64,000 bases of DNA. Source: Gilliamella apis. Lineage in GTDB: Bacteria; Pseudomonadota; Gammaproteobacteria; Enterobacterales; Orbaceae. The stretch spans positions 868,001 through 932,000 of the forward strand of contig NZ_CP132381.1 in NCBI RefSeq assembly GCF_030758615.1, read 5' to 3'. Both the position numbers and the translations under genes were made by a program. Shown piece by piece: positions 30,935-45,400 of the stretch (its first letter is position 1; every line of letters starts with the position of its first letter). Under the pieces are notes generated by a model. That model did not search any database, was not told where the DNA came from, and saw nothing but the letters and a program-made list of their open reading frames with translations.

Positions 30935-31668
30935 GTGCTAAATATTTTTACTATCAAATCATAAGTTAGATGCTATCTTTTATTAAAAGGAATACAAGGT
31001 ATATTTATAAAAAATGTTAAATAGTAATAAAGAAATGGTCTCTGTAGATTCCATAATTGAATATGAATCTAATTTTAGTTTTGTTGCTTTTGATTAGCTT
31101 AATAATGCTACATAATACATTGCAGATAATTTTGACAAGATGGTTTTTTAAGTATTCTTACTTATAATAAATTCCGGATATTTCTTTAACGGTTAAATTG
31201 GCATAGTATATTTAATAGAATGTAAACTTATTTTCATAAAATTGAAGTTAAGCGTAATGGTTTATTAAATAATAATTACTATTATTTAATTCCAAAAAGG
31301 CAAAACAGATTATTTTAAATGATAAAGATCCTAGCTTTATCATCAATATATCTTCGTCATTTTACTGTTACTCATCTAACCACGCTGTACTAAATATAAA
31401 CATAAATTTGTCATAACTAATTGATTAATCGAATAAATATATTTAAAGATTTAAGCAAAATCCCCCAAAACATTTATTACTGATGTTTATAAAAAAAGGA
31501 GCGGTTAATCGAATAAGTAATTGAAATAAACAATACGAATGATATTGAATATATCATTAAAAGATATTATAAATTGATATATATCAGTTTTACGCGTGGA
31601 TCTTCCTGTATTTTGTTGTTAGCATGGTTTTTATGTCTATTTTTATGTGATGTTATGTTGTAATTAAT
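30935..31668 (+). promoter_or_regulatory. Long upstream region of the CDI locus
   Basis: About 730 AT-rich bases without a convincing gene separate kptA from cdiB. The last 200 nt (about 31469-31668) have a second, diverged copy at about 46713-46882 in front of the cdiB pseudogene. Inside that copy the 30-nt stretch around 31557-31586 is identical. This makes the leader a candidate promoter or regulatory region for the CDI operon. I cannot place boxes securely. Confidence 0.45.
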
Positions 31669-33375
31669 ATGATAAATTTATCGATTAAAAAACATTTATT
31701 TGCCTGGGGTGCTATTATCATACCCTCGTTTGTTGCGTTAGCTGAACCACCGCCAAAAACGCAACAACTGAGTGATCAGCAACTGATCCGCCAACAAGAG
31801 CGTGATAGAGCCCTTCAAGATACATTAACGCCTTCGGCACCTGACATCCATTTATTACCACCAACTCATGAAACAAGTGACATCCATTTTCCAACAGAGT
31901 CATTTTGTTTCAATATTCATCAGGTGCAATTATTAGAACGAGATAAATTACCTTGGTTTATTCCTATCAATAAACTGGCTCGTCAAGCCGAGCACCGTTG
32001 TTTAGGTGTAGAAGGTGTCAATTTATTGATGACCAAAATACAAGACCGCTTAATTAGCTATGGATATATCACCACTCGCGTGGTGGCGCCTGAGCAAGAT
32101 TTAACGTCAGGCACATTAAAACTATTATTAGTGGAAGGAAAAGTACGAAAACTCTACTACAGTGATGATAGTGATAAATATGCTCAATTGTATAGCGCAA
32201 TGCCAGTAAGAGAAAATCAACCTCTTAACTTACGTGATATCGAACAAGGTCTGGAAAACCTACAGCGGTTACCGACAGTTTCCAGTCAAATGAAACTGGT
32301 ACCGGGCGATAAACCAGGGGAAAGTGATGTGGTTATCACGCGAGAGCAAAGCAAAATGTGGCGATTAGGGTTATCGGTTGATGATTCGGGAACAAAAGCG
32401 ACTGGCCGAGACCAAGCTGGTGCGACTTTATATTTAGACAATCTATTATCCTTAAGCGATGCGTTTTATGTCTCCGGTGGTCACGATATTAATGGTAAAG
32501 GGAAATATGGCTCACGTAACTTCCTCTTATCTTATTCTATCCCTTATGGATATTGGTTACTGAGTGCATCATTATCCGGCAATAAATACCATCAAACGAT
32601 AGCCGGTCAAAATGAGAATTTTGAGTATAGTGGTCGCAGCCGCAATGCTAATGTACAAATCAGCCGAGTAATTCATCGTAATGAATCACAAAAAACAACC
32701 TTAAGTTATGGCATTACCCTTCGTGAATCTCATAACTATATTAATGACACTGAAATAGAGAACGAACAACGTAAAACTACGCATTGGCAATTAGGGTTAC
32801 AACATCGACATTATATTGACGATATAACTTTAGATGTGGGTGTTAGCTATCAAAAAGGGGTTCGTTGGTTTAACGCCAAAAAAGCCCCCGAAGAAAACAA
32901 TCCTGAAGATACCAGCAGTGCATTGTCAAATATTTTTCTGGTTAATTTCTCCGCCAATGTGCCATTTAAAGTAAAAGAGCAGTCGTTTCGCTATCGTTTA
33001 GACTATCAAGGCCAATATACCCGTGGCGATGACTTAACTTCACCAGACCAATTTTCAATTGGTGGCCGTTGGTCTGTACGTGGTTTTGATGGGGAATTAA
33101 CATTAAAAGCAGACCGTGGATGGTACTTGCGTAATGAACTTTCCTGGCAAGGGCCATTTAATCATGAGCCGTATCTAGGTATCGATACGGGTGAAGTGTC
33201 GGGCAATAAAAGTGAGTACCTACTAGGTCGACACTTAACCGGTGGCGTAGTTGGTATTCGTGGAAATAATTATGGTTTTTATTATGATTTCTTTGCCGGT
33301 AAACCAATCCGCAAACCAAAAGGTTTTAAAACCAACCCATTAACATTGGGCTTTAATGTTAACTGGAACTATTAA
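31669..33375 (+). CDS. cdiB: Two-partner secretion outer-membrane transporter, CdiB (ShlB/FhaC/HecB) family
   Basis: This 568-residue Omp85-superfamily pore exports its partner CdiA. A signal peptide (ending SFVALA) precedes a Q-rich linker (TQQLSDQQLIRQQERD), matching the plug-helix region. Two POTRA domains follow: the first spans about residues 80-160 (FNIHQVQLLERDKL, LISYGYITTRVVAPEQDL) and the second about 160-225. The 16-strand barrel runs to the C-terminal LTLGFNVNWNY. Motifs SIGGRWSVRGFDGE and RNELSWQG are the conserved loop-L6 and strand elements of TpsB proteins. cdiA starts 106 bp downstream. A degenerate second copy lies at 46883. Confidence 0.93.
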   Translation: MINLSIKKHLFAWGAIIIPSFVALAEPPPKTQQLSDQQLIRQQERDRALQDTLTPSAPDIHLLPPTHETSDIHFPTESFCFNIHQVQLLERDKLPWFIPINKLARQAEHRCLGVEGVNLLMTKIQDRLISYGYITTRVVAPEQDLTSGTLKLLLVEGKVRKLYYSDDSDKYAQLYSAMPVRENQPLNLRDIEQGLENLQRLPTVSSQMKLVPGDKPGESDVVITREQSKMWRLGLSVDDSGTKATGRDQAGATLYLDNLLSLSDAFYVSGGHDINGKGKYGSRNFLLSYSIPYGYWLLSASLSGNKYHQTIAGQNENFEYSGRSRNANVQISRVIHRNESQKTTLSYGITLRESHNYINDTEIENEQRKTTHWQLGLQHRHYIDDITLDVGVSYQKGVRWFNAKKAPEENNPEDTSSALSNIFLVNFSANVPFKVKEQSFRYRLDYQGQYTRGDDLTSPDQFSIGGRWSVRGFDGELTLKADRGWYLRNELSWQGPFNHEPYLGIDTGEVSGNKSEYLLGRHLTGGVVGIRGNNYGFYYDFFAGKPIRKPKGFKTNPLTLGFNVNWNY

Positions 33376-33481
33376 AATTATTATTTAGTCATACGAAGCA
33401 ATAAATACAAACAAAAGCAAGTCCTAACGTTTTACCGTAGTCAATCTAAAACAAGAATAAGCAGTATTAAGTAAGGAATAG

Positions 33482-36400
33482 ATGATGAATAAGAAGTTAT
33501 ATCGAGTTATTTTTAATAAAAAGCGTGGTTTACAAATGGTGGTAGCGGAAATCGCTAAAACTTCAGGTGGTAAAGAAAAAACAGCTACGGATGAAAAACT
33601 ACCGGCACTCAAATCACTTTTTTACACACTTAAACCGATAACCTTATTCGTATCTCTCTCGTTAGGTTTTGTCACCCTCTGTTCACCTGTTTATGGTGCC
33701 AGCGATATTGTTGCCGATAAACAAGCCGCGAAACATCAACAACCGCAAGTGATTAATACCGCTAACGGTATTACACAAGTCAATATTCAAACGCCAAACA
33801 AAAAAGGGGTTTCTCACAATAAATATCAGCAATTTGATGTTGCACAGCAAGGGGCGATATTAAACAACAGCAGTAAAATCAGTCAAACTCAAATTGCGGG
33901 TCATGTACAAGGTAATGAATTTTTAAAAAACAGTGGACCGGCTAAAATCATTTTAAATGAGGTCAATTCTCGTAACCCAAGTCAACTTAATGGTGTACTT
34001 GAAGTCGCCGGTCAAAAGGCGCAAGTTATCATTGCCAACCCCTCAGGCATTACCTGTAATGGTTGTGGCTTTATTAATGCCAGTCGCTCAACGCTCACGA
34101 CAGGTAAACCTATTCTACAAAATGGTGACTTAACCGGTTATCAGGTTGAGCAAGGTAAGATTACGGTCACCGGAAAAGGATTAGATAGTTCAGAGCAAAG
34201 CTATACCGATTTAATTTCCCATACAGTATCAGTCAACTCAGCTATTTGGGCAAATGAGCTTAATGTGGTAACGGGGAAAAATAAGGTTAGCCAAGACAGC
34301 CAAACCGTTGAGCCTTTAGATGATACTAATTCAAGTGAAAGACCTGAGGTATCTATTGATGTCTCGCAATTTGGCGGGATGTATGCTGGCTCAATACGCA
34401 TGGTGGGCACCGAAAAAGGGGTCGGTGTACATAATGCAGGTGAATTAGGTGCCAGCATCAACAATATTAGCATTAGTGCCGAGGGTAAAATAACTAACCG
34501 CGGAGCGATACAGGCGACAAAAGATATTCAAATCAGTAGCCGAGATAATATTGATAATCAAAAACAAATTTACAGTAAACAAAATATTAAACTCAATAGT
34601 GGTAAAACCATTAATAATGATGGAACGTTAATTGCACAAAAAGATATAAAACTTAGTGCCAATAACATCCATAGTCAGCAAAAGAGTGCCATCATTGCGG
34701 GTATTGATACACAAGGTAAACTGACGCAATCAGGTAATATTAACGCCGATGCTAATGTCATTGCCTTAAACGGTCAAAATAAAGCCGGTGACAAATTATC
34801 ATTAAAGGCCAAGCAAGCCATTAATCTTGATGATAGCCAAACGTATGCCAATGAGATAAATCTGATTGGTGACCAACTTTCGATTAAATCAGCACATTTA
34901 CAAACTGAGCAACAACTCAATTTAAATCATACCGTATCAATTGATACCTCCAACGCCACATTGCAAACCAAAAAAGGGATTGCCGTATCAACCGAGACAT
35001 TAACCAATAACAATGGCACATTCATTGCTGACGAAGATGTTGCAGTGAAGGCAAATCATGTGCAAAGTCAAGCTGCTAACATCTTAACGTATGGCAAATT
35101 GACCATTGATGCCGATGATATAGATATGCAAAAAGCCGCGTTAAGTGCTAAAGATGCTATCACTGTTTCCGCTGGCAACATCAATGCTGATGAGCTTGAA
35201 ATTATCACTGAACAGGACCTAAAGATTAAGGCACAAAATTTATCGGCTAACCAAGCGGATTTACAAGCGAAGAAGTCAATTCATATCAATGCCAATAACC
35301 TTTATGCACAATATCTTAAACTACTGACCACTGATGCGTTATCACTAAAGGCGAATCATTTAGTGTTAAATTATTCACAAATCAGTGCATTAGGTTATCT
35401 TGATGTTGCCGCTAAAACACTACAGAATAAACAATCACGTTGGATTGCTGACAAGGATATCAATGTTAAAGCTGAGGACATTGACAACCAATCAAGTCAA
35501 TTAAAAGCAACGGGTTCGATTAATTATCTATTTACGCATTTAAATAACAACGATACCGTCTTAGTCAGTGGTCAAGATTTAATCTTTACTGGTGATAAAT
35601 TACAAAATATCAACGCAAAATGGCAAAGTGGTCATAACACCACCATCAATATAACAGGTTTATTTGATAATCAATCAAGCCTCATTGTATCAAAAGGTGA
35701 ATTAGCGATACGGGCGCTAACAATAAATAACAATGATGGCGATTTAATTTCAGGCAAGTCATTAACTATTAATAGCAAACAATTAGCCAGTGAAAATAGC
35801 GTATTACAAGCCGAGCAAGCCCTTAAATTAACGGCCAGTGAACAGTTTGATGGCCAATCAGCAACGTTATATTCAGACCAGCAAATTGAAATTAATAGTG
35901 ATAAAATCGATTTAAATCAGGCCTATGTCGGTTCGAAAGGTGATATTACATTAAAAGGGCAACATCAACAATTAAACGAAAGTGAACTCCTCTCTAATGG
36001 CCAAATTGCAATTACTGCTGCCAATATTCATGCGGATGATGCCATTATTAAGTCCGCAAAAGATATAATCATTAATGCATTAGCCTTTGTGGCATTTAAT
36101 CGAGCACAGCTTGTTACCAATCAACAATTAAAGATTAAAACCGAGCAAGCCGATACGGCAGAATCAAAGATGTATGCAAAATCGGGTATGCATATAGACG
36201 TAACAACACTGAATAACCAACATTCAAATTGGTTAAGTGAAAGTACTATCTCACTGTTTGCAAATCAGTTTAATAATCAAAAGTCGATCCTTGAAGCCAA
36301 ACAAAATATTGATATTGATGCTACACAATTTAATAATCAAGAGACGGTATTATTAACTGATGGTCGTCTGATTATTAATGCAACAGATATTGATAATACC

Positions 36401-39400
36401 TCAGCGCAGATTCAGACTAAAGACGGCATAACTATTAATGCCAATAATCAATTATTTAATGATAACACCAAACTTATCACTGAAAATGACATTGATATTC
36501 ATGCTAATGTGATAAGTAATACTCATGCCCAGTTATCCAGTAATCAATCTATCGCTATCAATGCTCAGCATCTTGATAACCAACATAGTACATTTTTTAC
36601 TGGTGGTAAAATAAACGTTACAAGTAACATTATTAATAATGAAAAGAGTGAAATTAAAGCGAAGCAAGGCATTGATATCCAAACCGATTCATTAGCCAGT
36701 GATGAAGCGGATTATCTCACTGAAGGGGATTTCAATCTTAATAGCCAAGATGCCTCGCTTAATAAAGCAAAAATTGCCAGTAAAGGTAACATGCACATTG
36801 TCGGTGAACAAACGTTGTCGATGCAAGAGGCACAGCTAACGTCACTAAAAAATATGCAGCTTAATGCCAACACACTTAATAGCTCAGCATCAGACATTTA
36901 CAGTTTAGGTAATATTGATATTACCGCACAAACCGTAAAGAATGATAAAGCCTCACTCATCAGTGACCAAGACATCACCATACACGCTGACACGATAGAT
37001 ACAACTGAGAGTGAAATAGGCGCAGAGGGGGATATCAACGTCAGCGCCATAACACTTAACAATAATAAAGCTAAATGGATAGCTAAAAAAGCCATCAGCA
37101 TTAATGCGCAGCAGTTAGCCAATACAGCTGCTCAATTAGCCAGTCATCAATCACTCAATATCCATGCTAAGCAAATTGACAATCAGCATGCCGTGCTTAG
37201 TGCAAAAGAAACTATAGCCATTGATGCTGATGATCTAGATAACAGCCAAGCAAAATTATTTAGTGACCAATCTGTTATCATAGCGGCAAATCACTTAATT
37301 AACCGTGAAGGGGTGATTAAAGCAGCGGATGAAATTACGATTAACAGTCAAAACATTGATAATAATCAAGCTATTTTTGTTGCTGAAAAGGATATTCAGA
37401 TCCATGCCAACACACTGAATAATACCAAAGCAGCACTTCAATCCCAATCACAAATAGTGTTAAAAGCCGATCAGCTAAATAATGCGTCAGCATTACTGCT
37501 CGCGGGTGATAAAGGGCTTAATATCACCAGCCAAAACCTGAATAATCAGCAAGCGCAGCTTTATTCTAAAGGGGATTTAACAATCGACACCCAGAGCATG
37601 GATAATCAACATGCTAAAATGATTGCTGAAAAAGCCTTGAATATTCATACTGACCAGTTAAACAATCAACATGCCGAATTACAGGCTAAAGGCAATATCA
37701 CGATTGACGCAACTGAGCAAAATAATCAGCAAGCGACAATATTATCGGAAAACGATATCAAACTAAAAGCCACTGAGAGTTTAGATAACCGTGAAGCACA
37801 GTTCACCGCAAATGGGTTGATAGATATTCAATCAACCCATCATATCGACAATTCACAGGCTAACTTACTCTCTAATAAGGGTATAGTTTTAAAATCAGCA
37901 AATGTGATAAATCAATCGGCGACATTAAAAACCAATGGACTGATAGATATCAAAGCAAACTCACTTGATAATCAAGCATCTGAATATCAGGCCAATAATA
38001 TCGTGCTTGAAATTGATGATTTAAACAACCAACAAGCCAAATTAACCGCCAATCAAAATCTGATAATCAATGCCCAAGACTTTGATAACACGCAAGGGCA
38101 ATTACTGGCCAATGATATCTATTTAAAAACTAAAGCATATCGTGGTGATGGCACCATGAAAAGCCAAAATAATTTATCACTGGATTTACAAGACAGTTTT
38201 ATTAATGAAAGTGAATTGTCTGCAAATGGGCATTTAGCGATTCGCACACAAAAAGATATTGTTAATAAAAATAAAATTACTGCAGGTCAACAAGTTTCCT
38301 TAGAAAGCCAGCAGTTAACCAATGAACAACACGCTGAAATTAGTGCTGAGTATCTCTCATTAAAACACCAAAACGTGACCAACCATGGCTTAATTGATGC
38401 AACAACGGCGGTGATGCGAACCCATCAATTAGATAATTTAGCCGGTGGCCGAATTTATGCAGATAACTTAGCTATTCATGCCAATATATTAAATAATCTG
38501 GCAAACAATAACATGGCTCCGGTCATTGCAGCTCGACAAAATTTCCATTTAGGTGTGGGTACGTTAAATAACTATGCCCATGCCCAATTACTTAGTTTAG
38601 GTAATTTTGTGATTGGCGGTGAACTGGATGAAAACTGGAGTGTGACTGGCTCTGCCAAGCAAATTAATAACCACTCAGCCACGATTGAAGCACAGGGTGA
38701 TTTATATATAGCGACTAATGAACTTAATAATATGAATGATCATATTGTTACTGAAATGCGCCCAACGGATGAGCCACCTGAAACCGAAACCTACTTCCAA
38801 ACTTCAAACGGGGATGGTCAAGCTAAATATTCACCTAATGAAGTGACATATCGTATCCATAGAAAACGTATGCCCGGTATAGCTTGTCAAAGTGGTGCAA
38901 GCCATAAACGATGTTTTTATTGGTGGAATGATATTCCTGAGCATTTACGGCATTCGGGTAGTTTACAACGAATGAGTGTTCCATCAAAAGGGATTAATGG
39001 TGTTGCCGACTCATGGGAATTTAATGTCATTAAACATAAATACCGTACCGTTATTTTAGAGACAGATCCAAGTAAAATCAGTGCTGCGGGTAATGTGATT
39101 ATTCACGGACAAACCATTAATAATCAAGACAGTAAAATAGTTGCGGGTAACACGGTCAATATTAATGCAACCCAACTTAATAATCATGCTCAAGAAGCAG
39201 TCTCTAAATATGTGTATTCAGGAAGTATTTATCTACATAAAAGGCATAAGCAGGACAAATATGGCTGTTACTATCAAGGTGAATATAATAAAGCCGATGA
39301 AATTTTCGTTGATAATGCATTAAATAAAAATATTGTCGACCATCAAATTGTTGAAAAAACATCATTGACTGAGCAACCACGCAGTGAAGTGAATGTTGAA

Positions 39401-42400
39401 AACAAACATAACCAAGTTGCGGTGGATAAAACCGTCAATGATACACTGACCCAACAAGCTAAAGTGGTTTCAGCACAAAGTATTGCCATTAATTCAAATC
39501 AATCAGATAGAACTCATATCAAAACTGATGCCAACCATCAACCAGGCACCATTACGTCGATTCTGCCAAAACCGACAACAACAATTGAAGAGGATTTACC
39601 TCATCAGGAAAATAATCCCCCTGCCGTTGATGAATCGACACTACCTGAAGCCGGCAATGACATAACACCATCGAAAACCATTAGTGTTTATGAGCCGGAC
39701 TTAACCTTACCAGATAATAGCTTATGGATAGTCAATAAAGAGACTGACAAAAATTATATTGTTGAAACCGATCCGCGTTTTACTAACCGTAAAAAATGGT
39801 TAAGTTCTGATTATATGATTAATCGTCTAAGTGGCAACCCAGATTCAGTATTAAAACGGTTAGGAGATGGTTACTATGAACAACAACTTATTCAACAACA
39901 AATTGTTGGCTTAACCGGTCACCGTTACTTGCACGGCTATAAATCTGATATGGAACAATATCAGGCATTAATGGATGCGGGTATCAGTTTTGCTAAAGAA
40001 TTTGGTATTGCAATTGGGGTGGAATTAACCGGCGAGCAAATGCGGGCATTAACCAACGATATCGTCTTGTTAGTGAAAAAAAGCATTATGGTAAATGGTC
40101 AACCAACTGAGGTACTTGTACCACAAGTCTATATGGTTAACCGACCTCAATTAGGTACTGATGGCGCATTAATTGCGGGTGACAATATTTTTGTTAAAGG
40201 TGAACAACTCAATAACACCGGCTTAATTGCCGCCAAACAAGATGCGTTATTACAAGGCCATGATGTCACTAACAAAGGGACCATCTATGGTGACCGAATT
40301 CAAATTGAAGCCGAAAATGATATTACCAATTTGGGTCACCTATTTGGTGACAAATTAGTTTATTTATCAGCCGATAACGATATTAATTTATTATCAAGCA
40401 CGCGTACCCAAACCCGCGATCGAAATCGGCTGACCAATATTGATCAGGCCAGTACGATTTTGGTGAATAATGGCAATATTGTGATTGATGCCGGTCACGA
40501 TATTAATGCAAAAGCCGGTTATATTGTCAATAATGGCAACGAAGGTAACACTTGGTTACAAGCTGGCCATAACATAGGCTTTACTACCGCAGAGCTGGAA
40601 GAAAAATTTGATATTACCAGTAAAAAAGATTATCGCAGAACAAACGAAAAAAGCGTTGTAGGTACACAAATTACAGCGGCTAATAATGTTCAGTTAACTG
40701 CTGGTAACGATATAACAGCTAAAACCGTAGACATTGCTACCGGTAATCACCTTGGTTTACAAGCAGGAAATGATATCAGTATAGAAGCTTCAAAAGAGCA
40801 CTTTGATTTAGATGAATTTCATAAAAGTAAATCTAAAGGCTTTTTGAGTAAAACAAAAAGTAGTTCACATACAGTAATAGATAATAATACTTCTAAAGGA
40901 AGTGAACTAAGTGCCAATAGTGTAACAATAAAAGCAGGGCATGATTTAGATATATCGGGCAGCATGGTAATAGGGGCGCAAGATGTCTACCTCAATGCGG
41001 GTAATAATGTAAATATTGAAGCGGCAGAAGAAACTTATTACCGCTATGAGAAACAAAAAACAAAAACATCTGGAGTATCAACAAGTTCAAAAGGAATAAG
41101 TGTTGGTTCGCAATCAACCAAGGCTACCTCAACCTCTAATGAAGTTAATCAATCTCAAGCAGGCAGTTTAGTCGGTACCTCCGGTGGTAATGTGATTATC
41201 TCGGCCAATAAACAAGTAACCATTAGTGGCAGTGACATTATTGCCGGTCGAGCAGAAGGTGATGATAAACGCGCCACAGGTCATATAGACATCAGTGGTG
41301 AAGATATTTCGATTATCCCTGGCCATGATATTGTTGATAGAAAACAGACTTTCAAATCAAAATCTTCGGGTGTTGGTATTTCGTTTAGTAATCCAATAAC
41401 TGAGAGTGTGCAAAATATTCATGATATTTTCAAATCCTCAGGTAATAAGGTTGAAAAAGCGAAACAATTTACCGGTGAACTGGCTGCATTAGCTATGGAT
41501 ATAGGTAACCCAGCCTCATCCCCAATTTCATACCATAAATCGTCAACGAAAAGTGAATCAAGTTTACACGGTGAATATAGTAACGGTAGCACATTAACTG
41601 CAGCTGGCAATATACAACTTCATGCCACTAATAGTCAGGAAAGGGATGCACAAGGACAATTAACGCATGGCGATGTCGTCATTAGTGGAAGTGACTTAAC
41701 CGCCGGTGAAGCCATCATTATTGATGCTAATCGTCACGTCATTATTGAAACTGCTACCGATAAACAATCGGAATACAGTAAAACTAAAAGTAAAAACTGG
41801 AGTGCAACGACGGCTGGACCAACGGCGGGCTCATCAGTACGATTTATCAATGGTAGCCCAAATCATGGTGCAAGCATCTTACCATTTGGTAGTGAAAGCT
41901 CAGGGAATCGAAGTAATAGTGATGTAGTGGGTCAAAATGCCTCCACGCTCACGGCAAATAACATTGCCATCAATAGCCATGAAGGCAACATCGACATTAA
42001 AGGTAGCCTATTAAATACTCAAGATGATATCAACTTACGTGCGGAAAAAGGCAATATTGATATTGGTGCTAGTACGAATCAATCACATAGTGAAAGTAAA
42101 GGTTACAATAAAGTCGTAGGTGAATTAAATGGCAATGGCTACAGTGGTACAGTTGGCTACCAACACTCCCGTTATAAAGAATTAGAAGATAAAGCAACAC
42201 AAAGCAATATCCGTAGTGGACTAAACAGTGCTAAAGGCAATATCAATGTTATTGCTGGTGATGACGTCAAACTAGCGGGTGTCGATATTACCGCTGGTAA
42301 ATCAGTAAACTTAACGGGTAAAAATGTCATTATGGAAACCAGTGAGGACAATATTTACCAAAAAGTAGAGACTCAAAATAAACAATATGGAGTAACAGTC

Positions 42401-45400
42401 TCGGCCTCTGGTTATGCGGTCACCGCAGCACAGTCAATTGAAAAAGCAGCAAAAGCGATTGAAAATAAGGAAGATAAACGTTTAGCCGCTATTTATATGG
42501 CACAAGCCGGTGTAAATGCGGCACAAGCTGATTTAAATATGTCCGATGCACCGGTAGAAGTAAATCAACCAACAGCAAACGCGGAGAGTAATGCTAATGG
42601 TGGTGGCTCTTCTTTGATTAAAGTCAACGCAAGCATAACCGCTGATAATTCAAAACAAAAAACAGAGTATAACAGTCATACTCAAGCCGGTACGGTTATT
42701 CATGCTGGTCAAAATGTGAATATCAATGCAAAAGAAAATATTGAAGGCAAAGGCGTTAAAATTATAGGTAAAGATGTCAATCTCAATGCGGGTAATGATA
42801 TCAAATTTGACTCAGCAAACAGCACTGAAAAATTGAAAAGCACGGATTCTGGCAGTCACTATGGTGTTGGTGTCGGCTTTGGATTAGTGGGCGGGCAAAA
42901 TGGTTTTTCAATTGAGTTAGCCGCCAGTCAATCCAAAGGTAAAGAAAACGGTACCAGTGATATCAATCACAACAGCACCATCACCGCCAGTAATACACTT
43001 AACATCCAGAGTGGTCGAGATGTTATTTTAACGGGCGCGGAGCTGTCTGGTGAGCAAGTCATTGCCGATATAGGTCGTCACTTAACCATCAGTAGTGAAC
43101 AAGATAAAGAAAAATATGATGCTAAACACACCAGTGTTGGTGCAAGTGCCAGCATCTGTGTACCGCCATTTTGCTATGGTGCAAGTAGTGCGAGTGCTAA
43201 TTTTGCTCAAGACCGGATGAAGAGTAATTATGAATCGGTTAACGAGCAATCGGGCATATTTGCTGGTAGTGGTGGTTATGATATTACTGTGGGTGAACAT
43301 ACCCAACTAAATGGTGCGGTGATAGCCTCTGAAGCTGACCGGTCAAAAAATCGCTTAGATACCGGCACTATTGGCTTTACTGATATTAAAAACAAAGCCG
43401 AATATGATGTCAGTAGCGCCTCGGGCTCTATTGGGGTAAGTAAAGGACCTGGTAGTGGTGGTTTTTCACCGACTAGTGGCCAACCAACCGTTTATGACCA
43501 TAACGATGAAGCCTCGAATATTACGCACTCGGCAATCAGTGACGGTGAGTTAATCATTCGTGACCAAGATAAGCAAACACAAGATATTAATGAACTTAGT
43601 CGTGATACCGAAAATGCCCATAGTAAGCTCAAACCTATCTTTAATAAAGAGGATGAACAGACCAAACAAAACATTGTCACTAGCTTACAAGAGTTAGCGT
43701 CACAGGTTAAAGAGCTTGAACGCACCATTCATAAAGATGCCGGTAAAGACTCAAAAGATGGTAAAATGGGCAATGACTTTAGTAAAGGGGTTGACTCAGC
43801 GGTGGCAATTATTACCAGCATTATCACTGGCGATATTGCTGGTGGCCTTGCTGGCGCCAGTGCACCATGGTTAGCTGAGCAGATAAAACTGCACACTGGG
43901 CACCTAGACAAGGATGGTGAATGGGTCACTGATAACCTTGCCGGTAACTTAATCTCTCATGCAATACTTGGCGCGGTAGTAGCTGAACTGCAAGGTAATT
44001 CGGGGTTAGCCGGTGGTGCTGGAGCGGTAGCTGGTGAACTAGCAAATAAAGCAATTATTGGTATACTTTACGGTGATAAAAAAATAAGTGAGTTAAGCGA
44101 AGAGGAAAAGCAAACCGTTAGTGCTTTATCTCAATTAGCGACGGGTCTTGCTGCTGCCGCTACAGGAGGTAATTTTGGTGATGCTAGCGCGGCTATTAGT
44201 AGCAGTAAAAATGCGGTTGAGAATAACCGTTTGAGTACGGTTGTAGAACAAAGGCGAATCAATGAACTTGCTAAAGACAATGAACTAGAAAAATTACTTT
44301 ATCATGCTGCAGCTTGTGCGTTAGTCCATTGTTCAGCTGAATTTGCTGACGATGATCCGATGAAAGTAGCATACCAAAAGCTAGAAGAGTTAGGAAACAG
44401 TGATGAGCTGCAAGCTTATAGACAAACACTTGCCTCACAAGAGTACATCAAAACCAATGTTCTCCCTAACGTAAATGGTGTTTATCCGATGACTTATGAA
44501 ACAGTTGAAAAGCTGTTTGAGTATACAAGTGGGGATGAGTTTGTAGATTCAGTAGCCTATATTAATAATAAATACAGTGTGACAACCCGATTAGGAGGTG
44601 TCGTACAAGTTTTAGGTGCATTTGGCGAAGGCGGTTTAGCCGTTGCTTTATCACCAGGATGTGCAACGGTTATGGGTTGTGTTCCAAGTACCTTATTAAT
44701 TTGGTCTTCCTCTGATAATCTTGTGACGGGTGGAGCTATTATTATTAATGGTAAAAACTATACAACACTAACAGGAAAAGGGCTGGCGAAAGCACTAAAT
44801 ATCTCGGAATCTGATGGTGATTTGTTATTTAATACTATAACCGGTTTATTCTCAGCGAAAAAATTAAGCGATTTAGCTTCTTCAAGTCTTTCTTCTGGTA
44901 ATAAATTAACGGCAAAAGAGTTAGATGCAATAAAGAGTGAGCTTGATAGTGTTGGCAATAAATTAAAAGTAGATCCACATGCAGAAAAAGGAAATAATAT
45001 TGCTAAATCTGTAACTACGAAGGAAACAGGCTATATCAAACAAGGCGATAATATAGTTGGACCTAGAGGTGGCGTTTATACAAATACAGGCCAAGTTGAT
45101 GCTGCGGGAAATCCAATTTATAAAAACAATGGCTCATATTATATTTTTGAAAAAAATGAGAAAATAAATGTTCCATCACCAGGAAATACCGCAACAACGA
45201 CTAATGGTCGTCCAACTCCAGTGGATTCAGAAAAGGATGTTGGTAAAACGTTAACGCCTGATTTTAATGCTCAGGAAAGCTATCTGAATGGTCAAAAGGT
45301 AAAATGGGGAACAGACGGGAGTGTAAGACCAGATTTTTGTAATGGTACTACTTGTTCAATAGAAGTAAAAAATTATGATATACAAAATAATATTAATGGT

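Noticed and set aside
31014..31097. Plus-strand ORF of 27 codons starting MLNSNKEM in the cdiB upstream region
   Set aside because: Too short, no strong ribosome-binding site and no copy in the duplicated leader at 46725.
34500..38500. Regularly spaced similar segments in cdiA that could suggest a repeat array or CRISPR-like structure
   Set aside because: They are coding FHA-1 beta-helix repeats, degenerate at DNA level and in one long reading frame.
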